Positions 1 to 7,800 of a stretch of DNA of 33,195 nucleotides are shown here, one piece after another. The notes under the pieces are model-generated. The model did no database searches. It was not told the origin of the DNA and saw only the letters and a list, made by a program, of their open reading frames with translations. Origin of the DNA: Synergistaceae bacterium (GTDB lineage Bacteria > Synergistota > Synergistia > Synergistales > Aminobacteriaceae). The stretch's first letter is position 1. Every line of letters begins with the position of its first letter. A program made the translations under genes and the position numbers. The stretch covers positions 1-33,195 of the forward strand of contig JAISQE010000122.1 in assembly GCA_031274425.1 (NCBI GenBank), given 5' to 3'.

Positions 1-1
1 C

Positions 2-583
2 GACGCCGCGCAACAGCTGGGGCTCGATATCGTCGGGCACATGCGCCGGCGCGTGGACGAGGCCAGCGCGAAGCACAAGCTGAACTTCACGCTGCTCGCC
101 ACTCCGGCCGAGGGCACGGCCGGGCGCTTCGTCAAAATGGACCGCCGCCTTTTCGGCTCTCGCGAGGGGGTCACCGACCGGGACTATTACACGAACAGCT
201 TCCATGTTCCCGTCCACTACAAGCTCGGCGCTTACGACAAAATCCGCCTGGAGGCGCCCTGCCACCAACTGACCAACGCGGGGCACATCACCTACGTGGA
301 GATGGACGGAGATCCCCTGGACAACCTGGAGGCGTTCGAGAAGCTCGTGCGAACCATGAAGGAGGCGGGCGTGGGGTACGGCTCCATCAACCATCCATTG
401 GATAGGGATCCCGTTTGCGGCTACACGGGCGTCATCGGCGAGGTCTGCCCTTATTGCGGGCGCAGGGAAGACGAGGTGAAGTTCGAGCGAATCCGGCGGA
501 TCACCGGGTACCTGGTGGGCACGCTCGACCGTTTCAACGACGCGAAAAAATCCGAGGAACGGGACAGGGTGCGCCATGCCTGA
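2..583 (+). CDS. nrdD: Anaerobic ribonucleoside-triphosphate reductase, C-terminal part (5' truncated by window edge)
   Basis: This is the C-terminal end of the class III (glycyl radical) ribonucleotide reductase, which makes deoxyribonucleotides from ribonucleotides without oxygen. The frame is open from base 2, so the gene starts outside the window. Visible family marks are the NHPLDRDPVCGY segment followed by CPYCG, which form the Cys-rich zinc-binding element near the C-terminus, and the glycyl-radical motif RITGY about 30 residues before the stop; its Gly carries the radical placed there by NrdG. The stop codon overlaps the nrdG start by 8 bp, so the two are translationally linked. The call is firm from these motifs and from the neighbour; nothing can be said of the N-terminal ATP-cone or the active-site cysteines, which lie outside. 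Confidence 0.95.
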   Translation, partial: DAAQQLGLDIVGHMRRRVDEASAKHKLNFTLLATPAEGTAGRFVKMDRRLFGSREGVTDRDYYTNSFHVPVHYKLGAYDKIRLEAPCHQLTNAGHITYVEMDGDPLDNLEAFEKLVRTMKEAGVGYGSINHPLDRDPVCGYTGVIGEVCPYCGRREDEVKFERIRRITGYLVGTLDRFNDAKKSEERDRVRHA

Positions 584-1148
584 CGGCAACCGCCCCCGCG
601 AGGCGCCGCGCTCGCCTGGGCTCGAATATTTACAAATCAACGTGGCGGGGGTCGTCGAGGAGTCGTTCTCCGACGGGCCGGGCATTCGCTGCGTGGTGTT
701 CGCCCAGGGGTGCCGCCACCGGTGCCCTGGATGCCACAACCCGGAGACCCACCCCCTCGCCGGCGGCCGATGGCTGAAAATCCGGGACGTGCTGGACCGA
801 ATGAGAAAAAATCCCATCCTGGACGGCGTCACGCTGAGCGGAGGAGACCCTTTCGAACAGGCGGAGGGGTTCGGCGCTTTGGCGGAGCTCGCGAAAAAAA
901 ACGGCTACCACGTCATGACCTATACGGGATACCTTTTCGAGTTCCTCTTGGAACATCGGGAGGAGCGGGGCTGGGGACGCCTCCTGGCGTGGACCGACGT
1001 GCTGGTGGACGGCCGGTTCGACCCGGCCCGGCGCTTCCCTCCGCCCAGGTTCCGCGGCTCGGACAATCAAAGGATCATCGACGTCGAACGATCCCTCGAA
1101 CTGCGGCGCGTCGTTCGATCGGAGCTCGAGCGTTCGCGGCAAAATTAG
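576..1148 (+). CDS. nrdG: Anaerobic ribonucleoside-triphosphate reductase activating protein
   Basis: A small radical-SAM enzyme (190 residues) that uses S-adenosylmethionine and a [4Fe-4S] cluster to create the glycyl radical on NrdD. The cluster motif is CRHRCPGC (CX3CX2C) near residues 45-52, preceded by the GPGIRCVVFAQGC stretch typical of the family. The SAM-binding GGDPF motif is present in VTLSGGDPF, and the C-terminal VDGRFD and RGSDNQRIID segments are also characteristic. The start ATG lies inside the end of nrdD (8-bp overlap), with a GGG-type ribosome-binding stretch upstream. Length and motifs are those of a normal functional NrdG. The slightly long N-terminus (about 18 residues before the conserved LQINVAG stretch) is ordinary. 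Confidence 0.95.
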   Translation: MPDGNRPREAPRSPGLEYLQINVAGVVEESFSDGPGIRCVVFAQGCRHRCPGCHNPETHPLAGGRWLKIRDVLDRMRKNPILDGVTLSGGDPFEQAEGFGALAELAKKNGYHVMTYTGYLFEFLLEHREERGWGRLLAWTDVLVDGRFDPARRFPPPRFRGSDNQRIIDVERSLELRRVVRSELERSRQN

Positions 1149-1177
1149 CAATGCCAACAACTTAAGGGAAAATTAAC

Positions 1178-1223
1178 GGGGTCAGGGGACTCGTCCCCTG
1201 CGGGGTGTGGGGCGGAGCCCCGT
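1178..1223. repeat. GC-rich palindromic intergenic element, copy A
   Basis: Two hairpins stand side by side in the gap after nrdG. CAGGGGAC and GTCCCCTG (1183-1190 and 1193-1200) form a perfect 8-bp stem with a 2-base loop, and GGGGC-GGA-GCCCC (1209-1221) forms a second. The second core recurs in gaps near 8856, 19279 and 28367, so this is a dispersed element. There is no T-run directly after it on the plus strand apart from GATTTTG, so it is at best a weak terminator for nrdDG. Confidence 0.7.
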
Positions 1224-1248
1224 GATTTTGATGTGAATCAGCTCCTCC

Positions 1249-1557
1249 TCATTGCTTCGGCACAATTGCCAATTTCAAATTCAACGCTGAAAGAATAGCC
1301 ATGAGGCTTTTCAGTTCGGGATTCCCTTTCGGCGATAGCGTACGATACAGCGTTTTTGCGTTCAATTCGGTATTCGTGGCCACATGGTAAATGCCGCCGT
1401 TAGCTTCCGAGACGCGACGCAAGGCAAGCATCACCTCTCCCGGTTCCCCGTCTTCCAGAACGGCGCTAAGGTACTCAGCAGCGAACCCCGGATCATTCCT
1501 CAAGCTGTTTACTGTGGCGTCTTCGTGTTCGGCGTACGGTTTATTCATCGTCGTCAT
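1249..1557 (-). CDS. HigA-type antitoxin of a type II toxin-antitoxin pair
   Basis: A 102-residue protein that fits the 'putative addiction module antidote' group of helix-turn-helix antitoxins paired with Gp49/HigB-like toxins. The family-like parts are the N-terminal FAAEYLSAVLEDGEPGEVMLALRRV segment and the C-terminal helix-turn-helix region (TNTELNAKTLYRTLSPKGNPELKSLMAILSALNLKL, about residues 62-97). It should bind the toxin and, as the DNA-binding partner, repress the shared promoter. Its start lies inside the toxin gene (17-bp overlap), the usual toxin-first HigBA order. GGAGG sits only 2 bases before the first ATG and 11 before a second ATG at 1548, so the true start could be either. 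Base composition is less GC-rich than the neighbours, consistent with acquisition by transfer. Confidence 0.85.
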   Translation of the reverse strand: MTTMNKPYAEHEDATVNSLRNDPGFAAEYLSAVLEDGEPGEVMLALRRVSEANGGIYHVATNTELNAKTLYRTLSPKGNPELKSLMAILSALNLKLAIVPKQ

Positions 1558-1876
1558 TTCCTCCCCTCGCCTTAAAATCAGCTAAATATTTAATAGCCTG
1601 GTCGATATTCTGCGTCTGTGTTGACTTATCCCCGGCGCAGAGCAGCAATATAAAATCGTTGCGCAATCTAGAGAAATAAACTCTATAACCTGGGCCTTTG
1701 TCGATTTTAAGTTCCGATACACCATCCCGGCAAAACTTACAATCACCGAAATTTTCCTCAGAAAGACGGTCTACACGACGCATCACAGCAATTCTTCCCG
1801 CCATGTCACGCAAAGAGTCAATCCACGTCTGGTAAACGTCCTTATTGCCTTGAGTTCGATAGTGTATGAGTCTCAT
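1541..1876 (-). CDS. RelE/HigB-superfamily toxin (phage Gp49-like)
   Basis: A 111-residue protein matching the small RelE/ParE-fold toxins of the Gp49-like/HigB group, which in studied members cleave mRNA on the ribosome. Recognisable are ENFGDCK, GVSELKIDKGPGYRVYF and the C-terminal LLLCAGDKSTQTQNIDQAIKYL, in the family order. I start it at the ATG of MRLIHYRT because family members begin at this point; the frame is open 11 codons further upstream (GTG/ATG near 1909) but that stretch has no homologous look and no Shine-Dalgarno. With this start a promoter places the transcript start at or next to the ATG, so the mRNA may be leaderless. It overlaps the antitoxin gene. Confidence 0.88.
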   Translation of the reverse strand: MRLIHYRTQGNKDVYQTWIDSLRDMAGRIAVMRRVDRLSEENFGDCKFCRDGVSELKIDKGPGYRVYFSRLRNDFILLLCAGDKSTQTQNIDQAIKYLADFKARGGNDDDE

Positions 1877-1911
1877 GACATGAGTGTAGCTTAAAAGCGA
1901 CAACATCACAA
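1872..1911 (-). promoter_or_regulatory. Promoter and palindromic operator of the toxin-antitoxin pair
   Basis: On the minus strand TTGTGA (1906-1911) and TACACT (1883-1888) are separated by exactly 17 bp, a sigma-70 type promoter. The palindrome CTCATG-A-CATGAG (1872-1884) overlaps the -10 edge and the toxin ATG, where a HigA-like repressor could bind for autoregulation. Upstream (about 1920-1942) the motif TAGTTTCA is imperfectly repeated. The promoter call is from sequence; the operator role is inferred. Confidence 0.5.
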
Positions 1912-2041
1912 GGCACTCGGTGAAACTACATGAAACTATGTGAAGCTCAACAAAAAATAAACGGATAACGCTGAACGCTACCCGTTGAGACTTGCTTTAT
2001 CAGGAATTCGGCGGGGTGGCCTTCCCGCGCGGCTTGGCCCC

Positions 2042-5000
2042 CTACCAGGGTATGCCGACGTACTTGAAGATCGCCCAGTGGCGAGGGGCTTTGAACTCGC
2101 CGCTCAAAAGCGCTAGCTGCGCGTCCCTGAGCGCGTCCACGGGCTCGCGCCCGTCCAGTATTCCTTCGTAGAACTTCGGCATGAATCGAGCGGCGCTTTC
2201 ATCCACGGCCCTCCATCGCGTCAGGATGGTTCCCTTCGCGCCGCCGGCCAGCAGCACCGTCGAGAGCCCGAACATCCCGTCGCCCACGTAGAGGTCGCCA
2301 AGGCCGGTTTCGCAAGCCGAGAGGGTGATCAGGTCGGCGTTCCACCTGACCATGGCCAGCTCGCCCATCTGGAGGAAAGAGTCGTTGCCGTTGTCCCGTA
2401 TCGGCGAGAGGACAAGGCCGGGCTGAAGGTCCGGAATCGCGGTGCGGTCGTAACCGTGGCACGCGATGTGGACGTAGCGATACTTCCCGGGGTCGCTTTC
2501 CCAGAAATCGCTCTCGGACGCGTGAGTGGCCAGCAAAACCAACGGGGCCGAACTCGATTTGCCGTTCCATAGTTTCCTCAGGTCGTCGGCTTCGCTCTGG
2601 GAACCGTCCAGCGGCTTGATGAACTTGCCGAAGTCGTTTTTGACGTTGTAGGCCAGCTCCGACCGCTTCTTCGTCTCGCCAAGGACGTCACCGGACCAGA
2701 GCGACTCTATGTCCCCCATGATTTTTCCGATCCGCTCCTTGTCGGCGCCGGAAAGGGCCGCCTTCAAGTCGACTCCCAGACGTTCCTTCAGCATTTTTTC
2801 GAAGTCGGGGTCCTCATTCAACGCCAAACTCAAAGACGGTCTCCATTCCCTCGGTTTTTGGAGCAGAGGCGCGTAAGACGGGTTCGCCATCAGCAGCAGC
2901 GACCTGTCCTCCGGAGCCCGCGCCTCTCCCTCCCGCGTCAGCAGATAGGCGCTCGGCAGTTCGGCAAAGGTCCAGTCTTCCACCAAATAGCGAGCTTTGC
3001 CGTCGTCGCCTTTTTTTTGAAGAGCTTCCAGCGGAAGCACGTAAAGGATGTCGTGGGGAATGACAAGAATTTTCCTGATATCCCCGCAAGCCGAAGCGAT
3101 CGGCTGGAAAAGCGCCTCCCCCACGTCCTCCGGCGACAGGCCGCACGCGGTGGCGTCCAGCCGTTGTTTGTCATATTCGTTTTTATCCTCGCCTCCGTCA
3201 ACGAGACGCCGCCAGTAGGAATAACCAAAAAGCGAGTCGTAATCCAAGTCGAGCGGAACGACTGCCGCTTCGTCGGAGCGCGTCAGCAATATGGCGAAAG
3301 ACAGCTTCGGCGAGATGTAATAATTGACAAGACCCCAATCGTCCGGCAGCTTGGCCCGAACGGAATCGACGCCGAGAACCTCGTCCAGGTCCACCGTCCT
3401 GCCCCTGGTCAGCTCGACGCGCTCCTCCCGCAGCCGTTTCATCTCGTTGTTGGCCCGCGTCATCTCGTCCCGCTGTCCCGAGGAGCTCGCGCGACGGTAC
3501 GCGCCGTCCAGGGCGACCAGCCGCATCTCTATCTCCCGCACCTTCTCGCGGTCGGCGGGCGGCAGCGCGTTGAGGAACTCGCCGCCGGTGGTCGCCAGAA
3601 GCTCCTTCCAGCGGCGGTTCTTCATGCCCTCGATAAGCTCCCACAGCCGCGCGGCCTTTTTGGCGTCCTTGTCCTTTTCCCAAAGGGCAAAGCCGGAACG
3701 AATCGCCCCTCCGTACATCTCCGCGCGGTCGAAGGCGCTTTGGCTGGTGGTTCCCTCCACAGGGGACACCAGCTCCAGCTTCGCGATCGCCTTGTCGTAC
3801 TGTCGGGCCGCCTCGGCGTAGTCCCCGGTCTTCTCCGCGGCCAGCGCCATGATGGCGTAGGCTCGCCACTGCGTATCGGGCTTCGTTTCGACGTCTTCGC
3901 CGTCCTTGCTCCCCAGCAAAGACAGCAGTTCGCCGGCGGAGGCCTTGGCCGCGTCCCATTTCGACAGCGCGAGGCGTATCCTCCCCTGAAGCTCCAACAT
4001 GGAAAGCCGGTCGTCATACGATATGTTGTCCTTGGAGGCGAGGATTGCGCCTATATTGACGGCCTCGTCGGTCACGTCCATAAGGGCGAGGTTTTCGGCG
4101 ACGGCCCTCAGCCTCTCCGCGCGCTTGGCCGTCGTTTCGGGATCTTCCAGGGTCAGGTCGAACTCCGACGCGAAAGTTTTTGCCGCCTTACCGACGGCAT
4201 CCCCGAAATTAGAGAAAAATTTGACCCAGTCTTTGTCGAGGGCCGGCGAAATTTCCAGCTCCTTCATGACAAGAACGCGCCGCCTCATGTTGGACCAGGC
4301 GTTCAAGTATTTGAGCATCTCGTCTCCGGCGTCGATGGCGGCGAGCATGTAGGCGCTGGTTTTGGGGGCGAGCTCCTTCGCCTCGGAGGCGAGCTGCCGC
4401 TGGCCCGCTTTCTTCAACGACCGATGGGTGCTGTTTAGGACGCGCAGCAGAATTTCCTCGAGTTTTTCTCTTTCCTCTTTCCCTTCCCCCGCAAGCTGTT
4501 TCGCCGCGTCGGAAAAAAGCGTTTTTCTAAGCCGCGTCTTCAAGGCGATCGGCAGCGCTTCCGCGTCGAGCAAGGCCTTTTGAATCGCCCTCGTTTCCTC
4601 GGCGTTGGGGGAAAGGCGCTTGACCATCTCGGCGATGGCTTGCGCATCCGTCTCGATGCCGCTCTTGGCAGGCTGCTGTTGGTCGTTTTCAGGTTCCGGC
4701 GCGTCCGAGTCCAACACGATGCCGCTCATTTGTTGGATCGGCAGGCCGGATTCCGGGAGGGTCAGCGAGTCTCCGCCGGCCAGCGAGCGTAAAAGTTTCG
4801 CGGCGGCGGCGAAGGCCGTTTTTACATAGTCCTCGTCCTTCGCCTCGCCCTTCCTGGCGGACAGCTCCCTGAGCGCCTCGGACGCTTTTCCCGCGAGCTC
4901 GGCGCGTTTTTCGCCTCGGCGCAACGCCGCGTCGCCGATCGACAGGCTGGCGGCGACCTCCTGATAGTAATTGCGAAGTTCCGGCGCGTTGCGCAGAGCG

Positions 5001-6475
5001 ACTTCGCGTATCGTCCGAAAGCCGTCGATACTTGGAATCGGCCTATCGGCCCGCAGGGAGTCCACGGTCTTCCATGCTCTATCAAATCCGCTGTCCCGGA
5101 CACTGTCCCGTTCTTGAGGAGACTTCTTTTTTTTGAGCTGGCGCGCCGTCAGAGCCGCGCGCCACGGCAAACCCTGGGCGGTTCTGTAATCCACCTTGCC
5201 GACCATGCCGAGTTCGTTTCTCAAGTCGCAGTGGTAGATGTCCAGCATCGCCATCAAGACCACGTCCATCTTCTGCGCCTCGAGCCCCTTCGAGAGGGCC
5301 TCCCGATAGTTGGCGGCCGCCTCGCTCCACATCCCAATCTTCTCGTACAACTCCCCGAGCTTCAAGAGGGACTGGGCGACGGAGGTGGGGTTGCCGGCGT
5401 CGACGGCCAGGGAATAAAATGTTTTGAAGTGATCCAGCGCGACGGCATATTTCCCCCTCATGGCCTCCAGAGTGCCGTAAACGTCGTTCACCGCCATGTT
5501 GAGCGCCACGTCTTTGTCGGAGGCCGCGACGGTCAGCAGTTGTTGCAGCTCCCGCTCGGCCTCGCCGAACTCGCCCAGGTACGTCAACGTCAGGGCGTAG
5601 TCCTTTTTCAGATTATCCACGTCAACCGCGGCGGCCCTGTCCGGGTACTTCGACACGATGTCCTCGCCCTTTTCGACGGCTTCGCCTATGGCGTCTTTGG
5701 CCTGGCCGAACGCCCCTGTGGACAGCAGAAACTGCCCCTTGTCCGCCATGGCCAAATAGAGCGCGATATTCTCCGCGTCGCCGGCTTTGGCGGCCTTCGC
5801 CAGCTTGGTCGCGTCGGCGATGACGCTGTCGTAGACGCGAAGGGCCTCGGCCTCGTCGCCGCGGACGCGGCCTATGATGTGCGCCTGTTCGAGCCGCACT
5901 CTCTGCCTGTCGGGCGGGGAGTTTTTGAAGGAGGCCTCGGCGTCTTTGAAGTGTTTTTCAGCCTCGTTCATGAGGCCCGTTTCGATTTTGACGCGCCCGA
6001 GGCCCTCTTGAGCCACGCCTCTGAGGGTGGCGTCTTTGCCGACGAGCTTCAGCTTCAGGCCCCGCTCGTAATACTCCCGCGCCTTGTCCCACGCCATCTC
6101 GTCCAGGTAGAGCTGAGCCGCGTAGAAGAGCGCCCGGCACTCGCCCGAGGCGTTTTTCGCGGCTTTATATTGTTCGGCCGCCTCCTCGAAAGACCGCCGC
6201 GCCGCCTCCTTCTGTCCTATCGACACGAGGCACAGCCCCCCGTTGAAGTAGGATTGACCGGATTTGAGCCTGTTTTTCTCTTTCGCGTACGCCGCCCCGG
6301 CGGCGTCGAAAGCCGAGGCGGCGCTATCCATCTTTCCCTCCTGATACGAGGACACCGCCCTCTTGAACGCCGCGTCCCCGGACTCCGCCGCGTACGAATC
6401 GCCCGAAAAAACGAAAATCAGGGAAACCAGGGAAATAATCGCGATCCACGATAAGAAAATATATTTTTTCGTCAT
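2042..6475 (-). CDS. Exported TPR-CHAT caspase-like protein
   Basis: A 1477-residue protein with a Sec signal peptide (KK, hydrophobic core about residues 5-24, cleavage after SYA near 30), then many TPR-like helical repeats (about 30-430), a long helical middle, a coiled-coil region with more TPRs (about 780-1010) and a C-terminal CHAT domain (about 1090-1477). CHAT is a caspase/separase-related cysteine peptidase fold. The catalytic pair is visible: His1340 in HIACHGYD and Cys1388 in LSACETGLG, followed by the GLSTVLLAGGAKG stretch typical of CHAT. An active, extracytoplasmic peptidase is therefore likely. It is the last of four minus-strand genes for exported proteins; a hairpin with T-run in the 94-bp gap to the preceding TPR gene may give it separate expression. 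Substrate unknown. The Cys and His codons were checked in the DNA. Confidence 0.88.
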   Translation of the reverse strand: MTKKYIFLSWIAIISLVSLIFVFSGDSYAAESGDAAFKRAVSSYQEGKMDSAASAFDAAGAAYAKEKNRLKSGQSYFNGGLCLVSIGQKEAARRSFEEAAEQYKAAKNASGECRALFYAAQLYLDEMAWDKAREYYERGLKLKLVGKDATLRGVAQEGLGRVKIETGLMNEAEKHFKDAEASFKNSPPDRQRVRLEQAHIIGRVRGDEAEALRVYDSVIADATKLAKAAKAGDAENIALYLAMADKGQFLLSTGAFGQAKDAIGEAVEKGEDIVSKYPDRAAAVDVDNLKKDYALTLTYLGEFGEAERELQQLLTVAASDKDVALNMAVNDVYGTLEAMRGKYAVALDHFKTFYSLAVDAGNPTSVAQSLLKLGELYEKIGMWSEAAANYREALSKGLEAQKMDVVLMAMLDIYHCDLRNELGMVGKVDYRTAQGLPWRAALTARQLKKKKSPQERDSVRDSGFDRAWKTVDSLRADRPIPSIDGFRTIREVALRNAPELRNYYQEVAASLSIGDAALRRGEKRAELAGKASEALRELSARKGEAKDEDYVKTAFAAAAKLLRSLAGGDSLTLPESGLPIQQMSGIVLDSDAPEPENDQQQPAKSGIETDAQAIAEMVKRLSPNAEETRAIQKALLDAEALPIALKTRLRKTLFSDAAKQLAGEGKEEREKLEEILLRVLNSTHRSLKKAGQRQLASEAKELAPKTSAYMLAAIDAGDEMLKYLNAWSNMRRRVLVMKELEISPALDKDWVKFFSNFGDAVGKAAKTFASEFDLTLEDPETTAKRAERLRAVAENLALMDVTDEAVNIGAILASKDNISYDDRLSMLELQGRIRLALSKWDAAKASAGELLSLLGSKDGEDVETKPDTQWRAYAIMALAAEKTGDYAEAARQYDKAIAKLELVSPVEGTTSQSAFDRAEMYGGAIRSGFALWEKDKDAKKAARLWELIEGMKNRRWKELLATTGGEFLNALPPADREKVREIEMRLVALDGAYRRASSSGQRDEMTRANNEMKRLREERVELTRGRTVDLDEVLGVDSVRAKLPDDWGLVNYYISPKLSFAILLTRSDEAAVVPLDLDYDSLFGYSYWRRLVDGGEDKNEYDKQRLDATACGLSPEDVGEALFQPIASACGDIRKILVIPHDILYVLPLEALQKKGDDGKARYLVEDWTFAELPSAYLLTREGEARAPEDRSLLLMANPSYAPLLQKPREWRPSLSLALNEDPDFEKMLKERLGVDLKAALSGADKERIGKIMGDIESLWSGDVLGETKKRSELAYNVKNDFGKFIKPLDGSQSEADDLRKLWNGKSSSAPLVLLATHASESDFWESDPGKYRYVHIACHGYDRTAIPDLQPGLVLSPIRDNGNDSFLQMGELAMVRWNADLITLSACETGLGDLYVGDGMFGLSTVLLAGGAKGTILTRWRAVDESAARFMPKFYEGILDGREPVDALRDAQLALLSGEFKAPRHWAIFKYVGIPW

Positions 6476-6522
6476 GGCTTTCTTATCTTTTCTTCCTTAT
6501 CTGTAAAATAGTGGAAACGTCA

Positions 6523-6548
6523 AAAATGAGAGAGCCCAAAGGCTCTGA
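6523..6548 (-). terminator. Hairpin with T-run between the TPR and TPR-CHAT genes
   Basis: Reading the minus strand, AGAGCC-TTTG-GGCTCT is followed by CTCATTTTTG. This is a short intrinsic-terminator-like hairpin directly after the TPR gene and before the CHAT gene. TTGACG overlaps the T-run and GATAAG follows 16 bp later, a weak promoter candidate for the CHAT gene. Partial termination with a second promoter is possible. Confidence 0.45.
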
Positions 6549-6569
6549 ATCCTCTGAGCTCTCGCCGTG

Positions 6570-7787
6570 TTAGCGCCGCTTGTTGACCTCTCTTACGTGA
6601 TCGCGGAAAACCAGGAAACCGGGCAGGTCGATGTAACTCACGACTTTCGTCACGTTGCCGCCCTCCGAGGCGCCGATCGTGGCGTTGACCTCCAGCGCGG
6701 CGAAAAATTGGGCCGTGGGAAGCCACATCGCCTCGCCGTGGAGGCCGGAATCGCCGAAGTACTCGTTCTCGCCGAACCTTTCGGTCAAAATGAGCAAACC
6801 CGCGTTGAAGATCTCGTCTCTGAGAGCGAGATTGCCCTTGCGGTTCTCCCAGACGGCGAAAATGTTGACCGCCAGCAGTTTGCCCTGAAACTCCTCCAGA
6901 AAGCAGACCTGCCCGTCGGCGTCGGCGTGGATCATCTCAGGCAGATCCGTAACCGGCATATCGACGAAGTGGAAGCGCACGCCGTATCTCGTTGCCTCAT
7001 CGAACGTACGATACGCGACGCCTCGCTGTTTCAGGCCGTCAAGAACGGACTCTATCGGCTCTCCCAGCTTGAACCCCAGCACCTCGTGCCCGCCATCGCC
7101 GGCTTTCCCCTCGGCCTTGCCCCGCTCCATGACCTTTTCCTGGCGCTCGCCCGCGTCGGACATGGTGGTTTCCTGCGTTTTTCCGGCCTCCGCGGCTTTC
7201 GTCGCCTTTTCCAGAAGGGATCGCGCCGACGCCTCGATGTCGTCCGCGGCGGATTTGTCCTTGGAGGCCAGGCGTCGCAGCGCGTCCTCCGTCGCGGCCG
7301 CGTCGCCCATCGACGCGTAGGCGATAGCGAGGCCCTTCAAGGAGCGGACGACCAGTTCGTCTTCGTCGGGAGAGAGATCGATGGCCTGCGTGAAGGCGCT
7401 TGCCGCCTCTTCGTATCCGCCGGCCCCCAACCAGGTCTCGCCCAATCCGACCTTCACCCATTTGGCCTGATCGCCGGGCAGCAGCAACTCCGCCCGCTCG
7501 AAGCCGTTCTTGGCCGACTCCCAGTCGCCCAGATAACGGTGGCACCAGCTTGCGAAATCGAGGGCCTCGCCGTTTTCCGGCTCCAGCGCCAGCACCTTGT
7601 CGAAGAGGGTGAGGGCGAGATTGTATTCCTTGACGTCGTACAGGTTTTTTGCCCTCTCGAAAAGAGTCGGAGCGGCCTCGGCCGAGAAGGAGAATAATAT
7701 CAGAGAAAATAACGTCAGGGAGAACAACGCCGCCGCGAAGGCGACAGCGGACGCGGCAAACGCGCGGCGCATTATTTTTCTTGCCAT
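6570..7787 (-). CDS. Exported TPR protein of unknown function
   Basis: A 405-residue protein with an N-terminal signal peptide (basic start, long Leu/Phe-rich hydrophobic core, AEA-AP cleavage near residue 39). TPR units cover about residues 40-200 (for example LFERAKNLYDVKEYNLALTLFDKVLALEP and ETWLGAGGYEEAASAFTQAIDLSP), then a Lys/Glu/Gly-rich linker (about 200-235), then a C-terminal globular domain (about 236-405; it begins EVLGFKLGEPIESVLDGLKQRGV and contains ENEYFGDSG) that I do not recognise. It lies 13 bp after the DUF4384 gene and before the CHAT gene, all on the same strand, so a shared envelope function is likely. ATG at 7772 is an alternative start; neither has a strong ribosome-binding site. 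Confidence 0.8.
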   Translation of the reverse strand: MARKIMRRAFAASAVAFAAALFSLTLFSLILFSFSAEAAPTLFERAKNLYDVKEYNLALTLFDKVLALEPENGEALDFASWCHRYLGDWESAKNGFERAELLLPGDQAKWVKVGLGETWLGAGGYEEAASAFTQAIDLSPDEDELVVRSLKGLAIAYASMGDAAATEDALRRLASKDKSAADDIEASARSLLEKATKAAEAGKTQETTMSDAGERQEKVMERGKAEGKAGDGGHEVLGFKLGEPIESVLDGLKQRGVAYRTFDEATRYGVRFHFVDMPVTDLPEMIHADADGQVCFLEEFQGKLLAVNIFAVWENRKGNLALRDEIFNAGLLILTERFGENEYFGDSGLHGEAMWLPTAQFFAALEVNATIGASEGGNVTKVVSYIDLPGFLVFRDHVREVNKRR

Positions 7788-7800
7788 AGCGCGAATCCGG

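Noticed and set aside
2858-6454. Long plus-strand frames (526 and 446 codons) opposite the TPR-CHAT gene
   Set aside because: They are antisense shadows in GC-rich DNA; their text is rich in Arg, Gly, His and Leu without domains, while the minus strand encodes a coherent signal peptide, TPRs and CHAT.
2042-6475. A CRISPR-linked TPR-CHAT (Craspase-type) system
   Set aside because: The protein has a signal peptide, and no Cas genes or CRISPR repeats are present in the window.
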